From JAAYTY01 sp964569245 (GTDB lineage Bacteria; Fermentibacterota; Fermentibacteria; Fermentibacterales; Fermentibacteraceae), in the NCBI GenBank assembly GCA_964569245.1, contig CAZMTK010000003.1:62001-126000 (forward strand): a DNA stretch of 64,000 nt. Direction: 5' to 3'. The translations under genes were made by a program, and so were the position numbers. This document shows positions 60,105 through 64,000 of the stretch, piece after piece. The notes beneath the pieces were generated by a model, which worked only from the letters and a program-made list of their open reading frames with translations, did no database searches and was not told where the DNA came from. Numbering within the stretch: position 1 is the first letter of the stretch; every line of letters starts with the position of its first letter.

Positions 60105-61178
60105 GTGAACCTGCTGATCCTTGCCGCGGTCGTCTCCGGTGCCGGGCTCGCGGGCACGGCGGAGGACGGCCTCGTATGCTCGACTTTCTCGATCGCCGCG
60201 GTGGACACCTCTACGGGCGAGTGCGGGGTGGCCGTCGCCTCGCGAGTCCTGGCGGTCGGCTGCATCGTGCCCTGGGTTGACCCGTCCGCTGGCGCGGTCG
60301 CCACCCAGGCCCTCGTCAACGTCGCACTGGGGCCGGCCGGCCTCGAGCTTCTGGCCGGGGGCATGACGGCCGGAGAGGCTCTGGACTCGCTGATCGCCTC
60401 CGACGAGGACATCCAGCAGCGCCAGCTCGGCATGGTGGACATGGAGGGAGGATCGGCCACCTTCACCGGAGGAGGCGCCATGTCCTGGGCGGGAGGGGTG
60501 ACCGGCCCAGGCTACGCCATACAGGGGAACATCCTGACCGGCCCGGAGGTGGTGGAGGCCATGGAGAAGGCCTTCCTGGATGCGGAAGGGCCCCTTTCCC
60601 GCCGCCTCGTGCTCGCCCTCGCCGCCGGCGACTCCGCCGGCGGCGACAGCAGGGGCAGACAGTCCGCCGCGGTTCTCGTGGCGAGGACCGGAGGCGGGTA
60701 CCAGGGCGTAGGAGACGTCCTCGTGGACATCCGGGTCGACGACCACGAGGACCCTGTCGGAGAGGTCCGGCGAATCTACGCCCTCTGGGAGCCGGTCTTC
60801 CTCTTCCAGGCGTACATGGACGCCGGGAGGGAGCCCGAGCGATCCATGGCGATCGGGATAATGGAGCGTGCGCTGGCCTCCGGCGAGCGGGACGCCCAGA
60901 CTTTGAACGCATTCGCCTGGACGCTGGCCGAGCGCGGTCTCCATCCAGAGAGAGCCCTCGATCTTGCCATGGAGGCCCACATGCTCGCCCCCGACGACAT
61001 GAACATCGTGGACACGCTTGCAGAGGCCTGCTATGCCGCGGGGCAGTTCCAGGCGGCTGTCGCATGGGAGGAGGAGGCTCTGAGGCGCGAGCCCGACAAT
61101 GCTTGGTTCGCAGAGCAGCTCGCGAAGTTCAGGGAGGCCCTCTCTTCCCTCGAAAGGGCCCCTGTCCCCCTGGAATGA
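60105..61178 (+). CDS. DUF1028 (Ntn-hydrolase-like) protein with TPR tail
   Basis: A 357-residue protein. After an N-terminal hydrophobic stretch with signal-peptide character, residues about 22-235 are a clear DUF1028 domain: TFSIAAVD, TGECGVAVASR, GAVATQALVN, GLELLAGG, RQLGMVD, YAIQGNIL and AGGDSRGRQSAAVLV. DUF1028 resembles Ntn hydrolases, but its substrate is unknown. The rest carries TPR-like helices (AFAWTLAERGLHPERALDLA, AEACYAAGQFQAAVAWEEEAL). GTG 60105 follows an AGGAGG-type site. Confidence 0.88.
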   Translation: MNLLILAAVVSGAGLAGTAEDGLVCSTFSIAAVDTSTGECGVAVASRVLAVGCIVPWVDPSAGAVATQALVNVALGPAGLELLAGGMTAGEALDSLIASDEDIQQRQLGMVDMEGGSATFTGGGAMSWAGGVTGPGYAIQGNILTGPEVVEAMEKAFLDAEGPLSRRLVLALAAGDSAGGDSRGRQSAAVLVARTGGGYQGVGDVLVDIRVDDHEDPVGEVRRIYALWEPVFLFQAYMDAGREPERSMAIGIMERALASGERDAQTLNAFAWTLAERGLHPERALDLAMEAHMLAPDDMNIVDTLAEACYAAGQFQAAVAWEEEALRREPDNAWFAEQLAKFREALSSLERAPVPLE

Positions 61179-61251
61179 CCGTGGAATTGGCGGGACTCCC
61201 GCGCTGTAGAACGGGTGTGCCAGGCGGAGAGCGTGGAAACGGAGGTCTGGA

Positions 61252-62166
61252 TTGAACGCGATATTCATGGCGGCACTCGTCGACACGGTGGTCGCTCCGG
61301 CGCACAACGAGATCTATGTCCACGAATGGGGGTTGGTCTCTTACCGAGACGGCGTCGCCGAAGCGGTCGGAGCTCCCGACGAGTCGTCGTTCGAGCGTCC
61401 CGCCATCGACTGCGTCGAGGCGCCCGTCATCCACATCTGGGGCCCGGAGTTCGATGGGACGCTCACTGTGAGATCTCCGGGCAGGATCGTCTCGGTCTGG
61501 CCGGTTCCCGACGAGCAGTTCAGCCTCGATGCGGGAATAGCCGGCGGCGGTTCTGCGATACAGTGGAGCGGCCTGACCACCATCTGCCCGTACTCCCTGC
61601 AGGTGGTTCCCTGGAGCCAGGCCTGGTCAATCCCTGGATTCGGATGGGCCTCGGACATCTGGAGGACGCCCGAATGCCTCGTCGTACACAGGCAGTCGGA
61701 CGGATTCTACGACAAGTTCCTCTACTACGAGGTGCAGTTTCCGGGAAGAGCTGCGCCACTGCCCCTCGATACCGGCTCGGGAAACTCGCCGGCCGATTCC
61801 TGGGAGGGGGACGTGCTGGTGTTCCGGAAGGACGAGCCGGGCGTCGTGTCCCTGGAGATCCTTCCTTCCTCCGATCTCGACGCGCTACAGGAGGAGTCCA
61901 TGCCTGCGGGACGGGACTTCTCGAGGGAGGAAGTCATCGGCACTCTGGAGAAGTGGGCCGGTTCGCTGCTCAAGCCTGTCGAGATATGGGAGATGTGGAG
62001 CACCTGGGAGCCGTACGTCACCGGCGGCGACTGGGAGGGTCCGAGGCTCGTGCTGTTCCCCCTGCCGCAGTCTCATGTAGAGAGGATAAGCACACTCGAG
62101 CTGACCGATGCCGAGGGCAGGCCAGTCTTCTACAGCCGGTTCTTCCTCGGGATGGCGGAGATCTAG
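61252..62166 (+). CDS. Exported protein with VHEWG motif, unknown
   Basis: A 304-residue protein starting at TTG 61252 with GGAGG 8 nt upstream. A weak N-terminal signal is followed by IYVHEWGLVSY (about 21-31), which resembles the VHEWGTF motif of an uncharacterised family seen in planctomycetes and myxobacteria. The remaining sequence is Trp-rich and beta-like (SVWPVPDEQF, EIWEMWSTWEPYVTGGDWEGPR). No catalytic motif is recognised. Its stop overlaps the convergent flavoprotein stop in a shared CTAG (62163-62166). Confidence 0.66.
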   Translation: MNAIFMAALVDTVVAPAHNEIYVHEWGLVSYRDGVAEAVGAPDESSFERPAIDCVEAPVIHIWGPEFDGTLTVRSPGRIVSVWPVPDEQFSLDAGIAGGGSAIQWSGLTTICPYSLQVVPWSQAWSIPGFGWASDIWRTPECLVVHRQSDGFYDKFLYYEVQFPGRAAPLPLDTGSGNSPADSWEGDVLVFRKDEPGVVSLEILPSSDLDALQEESMPAGRDFSREEVIGTLEKWAGSLLKPVEIWEMWSTWEPYVTGGDWEGPRLVLFPLPQSHVERISTLELTDAEGRPVFYSRFFLGMAEI

Positions 62167-63383
62167 ACGATGTGCCGGCGGGCGGCGGCTGCGAGGCCGG
62201 CCGCCCGACCCGTGAGCCACGCCCAGTAGAGGTTCCAGCCCCCCACCGGTCCGAAGGCGTCGAGCATCTCGCCTGCGAAGTGGAGACCGGGGTGGAGCCT
62301 GCTCTCCAGCGTGTGCGACTCGACCTCCTCGAGAGCCACCCCTCCGCCGGTGGTCTCTGCCTTCCTCCAGCCGGCGTCTCCTCCTGCATCCAGCGGGCAG
62401 TCGAGGAGCACCCTCTCCAGTGCGGTCCGAGCCCCGCGGTCGAGGCCGCATGCCCTTTCTCCAGGGTCCAGACCGGCCAGCCGGACGAGAGCCGATGAGA
62501 GTCGTGCGGGCAATGCCATGCGCAGGAAGCCCCCCACAGTCCCGCCATGCGCCGAGAGCTCGGCCATTGCCGCACCGGCACCGTCGGGCAGCCAGCAGGC
62601 CCTTACCTCCGGCGGCTCCGAGCCAGTCGCGGAGGGGAGCGAGACGCAGTGCGAGATGTTCATCGCCGCAGGACCGCTGAAGCCGTCCTTCGTGAACAGC
62701 AGCGGCCCGCGCGAAGAAGCCTTCCTTCCCCGGAACGACGACCGAAGCACGGCATCGACGACGATTCCCTCCAGACCGGCGAGCACCCCGCCCCTGCGCA
62801 GGAGGGGGACCAGCGCGGGGAAGGTCTGCCTTACGGTGTGCCCGAGCCTTTCGACAAGCGCGTAGCCTCTTCCGGTGCTCCCGGTCCACGGCCAGGACCG
62901 GCCGCCTGTTGCGAGAACCGCCGCACGCGTCTCGAAGACGGCCCCGCTTCCGGCCCCGATCCTCCATCCCGCGCCCCATGGCTCCAGTGAGGCCACCCGG
63001 AGTCCGGTGAGGATCTCCGCTCCGGCTTCGACGGCCATGCCGGACAGACGTCTCGCGAGCATCGCCGCGCCGCCGGGACCGAGAAAGAGGCTCCCCGTGC
63101 CCCGTTCGGGTATCGGCTCCATGCCCGCCTCGACCCTGAGGAAGCGGCCGGCCTCCTTCACGCTCCAGCCTGCGAGGATCCTCTTGAGGGAGTTGGCCGA
63201 CGACGTGGTGACATACTCTCCGGAGGGTTCCGAGCGGGGCAGAACGTTGCAGCGTCCTCCGCCCGTCAGGGCGAGCTTGACTCCCGGCCTGTCGTTGAGC
63301 TCCAGTACCAGGGTGCGTGCGCCCGCCCGGGCGGAGAACACGGCCGCCATCAGCCCTGAGGCTCCCCCGCCCGCCACGATCAC
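62163..63383 (-). CDS. HI0933/YhiN/BaiN-family flavoprotein
   Basis: A 406-residue FAD-dependent oxidoreductase. The dinucleotide-binding motif VAGGGASGLMAA starts the protein, followed by LTGGGRCNV (about 39-47), GSTGRGY, GPLLFTKDGFSGPA (about 218-231) and a closing GPVGGWNLYWAW with FAGEMLDAFG. These are diagnostic of the HI0933-like family, whose physiological substrate is mostly unknown. GTG 63383 is the first start after the upstream gene's stop (24 bp). Confidence 0.9.
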   Translation of the reverse strand: MIVAGGGASGLMAAVFSARAGARTLVLELNDRPGVKLALTGGGRCNVLPRSEPSGEYVTTSSANSLKRILAGWSVKEAGRFLRVEAGMEPIPERGTGSLFLGPGGAAMLARRLSGMAVEAGAEILTGLRVASLEPWGAGWRIGAGSGAVFETRAAVLATGGRSWPWTGSTGRGYALVERLGHTVRQTFPALVPLLRRGGVLAGLEGIVVDAVLRSSFRGRKASSRGPLLFTKDGFSGPAAMNISHCVSLPSATGSEPPEVRACWLPDGAGAAMAELSAHGGTVGGFLRMALPARLSSALVRLAGLDPGERACGLDRGARTALERVLLDCPLDAGGDAGWRKAETTGGGVALEEVESHTLESRLHPGLHFAGEMLDAFGPVGGWNLYWAWLTGRAAGLAAAARRHIV

Positions 63384-63407
63384 ATCGTATGCCGGCGTCG
63401 TGCGATC

Positions 63408-64000
63408 CTACTGGGCGACTACCGCCACCGGTGCGTCGTGCGCCAGGGCGTAGTGCCCTCCCGTTATCACCTGTTCGCCCTCGGAAACCCCTTCGGACAC
63501 CGCGACGACTCCCCTGCCCGAGCCCGTCGTGGTGACATACCTCCAGTCGGCATGTCCATCAGACACCACGAACACCATGGGCCTGCCGTCCCTGGAAAGG
63601 ATCGCCTCCTCAGGAACTAGAAGCTGGTCTGGAAGCACATCCGTGACGATCTCGAGCCGGGCCGTCGCGCCGGGTCTGAGGCCCGGAACCGGAGGCAGGG
63701 CCACGGCCACTCTTCCGGCGCGTGTCGAAGGGTCTATCACCGGGGAGACAGCCGAGACAGTGCCGATGATCGTCGTGTCCCCGAGCGAGGGCACTGTCAC
63801 GAACGCCCTCGCACCGACCCTGCAGAGGGCCAGATCCCTCTCGTCGAGGTCCACTTCGGCCTCCAGTGATTCCATGTCAACTACCGATCCCAGCCTGGTG
63901 CCGGGATATACGGTCACGCCCTCCCGCACTAGGACCTCGGCCACGACTCCGTCGAAGCCTGCCGAGAGGACGGCGTTGCCGTACTGGGTCCTGGCCCTCG
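63408..64000 (-). CDS. HlyD/RND-type periplasmic adaptor (partial, N-terminus beyond window)
   Basis: The C-terminal 197 codons of a membrane-fusion protein; the frame stays open to base 64000. The lipoyl half SAGFDGVVAEV, then VREGVTVYPGTRLGSVVDM, the beta-barrel (VDLDERDLALC, TVSAVSPVID) and GLRPGATARLEIVT with VPEEAILSRDG are typical of RND-efflux adaptors. A GTG at 63944 is internal and not the start. It ends 24 bp before the flavoprotein gene. Confidence 0.86.
   Translation of the reverse strand, partial: RARTQYGNAVLSAGFDGVVAEVLVREGVTVYPGTRLGSVVDMESLEAEVDLDERDLALCRVGARAFVTVPSLGDTTIIGTVSAVSPVIDPSTRAGRVAVALPPVPGLRPGATARLEIVTDVLPDQLLVPEEAILSRDGRPMVFVVSDGHADWRYVTTTGSGRGVVAVSEGVSEGEQVITGGHYALAHDAPVAVVAQ

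Noticed and set aside
1..64000. CRISPR arrays, insertion sequences, prophage or attachment sites
   Set aside because: No regularly spaced direct repeats, transposase or integrase-like proteins or target duplications were recognised, and base composition is even throughout.

Overview
The window is 64 kb of high-GC bacterial chromosome, gene-dense and free of insertion sequences, phage genes or CRISPR arrays. It encodes a full Tol-Pal system, TolC-type efflux, an LpxH-like phosphatase and many lipoproteins, so the cell is Gram-negative. A C25-like protease ends in a type IX-secretion-like sorting tail, the prolyl-tRNA synthetase is the archaeal/eukaryotic-like short form, and ribonucleotide reduction uses a B12-dependent class II enzyme. 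Together these suggest a member or neighbour of the FCB superphylum (for example a Fermentibacterota/Eisenbacteria/Latescibacterota-like lineage). The phylum cannot be fixed from the sequence alone.

Layout. 1-4.8 kb (minus): tRNA-Leu(UAG), tig, clpP, clpX, engB and purA (cut by the window edge), apparently one transcript. 4.9-9.5 kb (minus): ridA-tolQ-tolR-tolA-tolB-pal-cpoB. 9.5-11.1 kb: a 0.5-kb gap without a gene, then a DUF3298 lipoprotein (plus). 11.1-30.7 kb (minus): almost 20 kb of tightly overlapping genes, in transcription order yicC, a gmk-coaB fusion, uracil-DNA glycosylase, dnaB, radA, a PIN/TRAM protein, ispDF, a DedA protein, glgA and a Yip1-like protein, then (after a hairpin) tolC, a MacA-like adaptor, an ABC ATPase, two FtsX-type permeases, a membrane spermidine-synthase-like protein and fabD. 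30.8-34.9 kb (plus): rqcH, a cyclic-nucleotide-binding protein, deoB, cdd and a PC4-like protein. 34.9-37.2 kb (minus): nrdJ. 37.4-49.0 kb (plus): one long run starting with an ECF sigma factor and its zinc anti-sigma factor and continuing through envelope and glycosylation genes to a flippase-radical SAM fusion and a creatininase-family amidohydrolase. 49.0-56.8 kb (minus): proS, a GT-C-like protein, an NlpC/P60 hydrolase, a putative structured RNA, then a PAP2 protein, panB, purD, purE and tsaC. 57.1-62.2 kb (plus): secreted C25-like protease, Cys-rich protein, DUF1028 protein and a protein with a VHEWG motif. 62.2-64 kb (minus): an HI0933-type flavoprotein and a partial efflux adaptor.

Genes are packed so that stop and start codons overlap (ATGA, GTGA, TTGA and possibly CTGA), and TTG and GTG starts are common. 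Two genes may start at CTG.

The most novel part is the sigma-factor-led locus at 37.4-49.0 kb. It pairs a GtrB/CsbB-like GT2, two UPF0104 flippase-like proteins and a YfhO-type GT-C protein, the parts list of a three-component membrane glycosylation system. One flippase-like protein is fused to a SPASM-like radical SAM enzyme and translationally coupled to a creatininase homologue. Other points worth attention are the gmk-coaB fusion, ClpP with Asn at the catalytic Asp position, GlgA lacking the KTGGL lysine, a PIN domain without most of its acidic residues, and a self-closing 164-nt RNA candidate with its own promoter.
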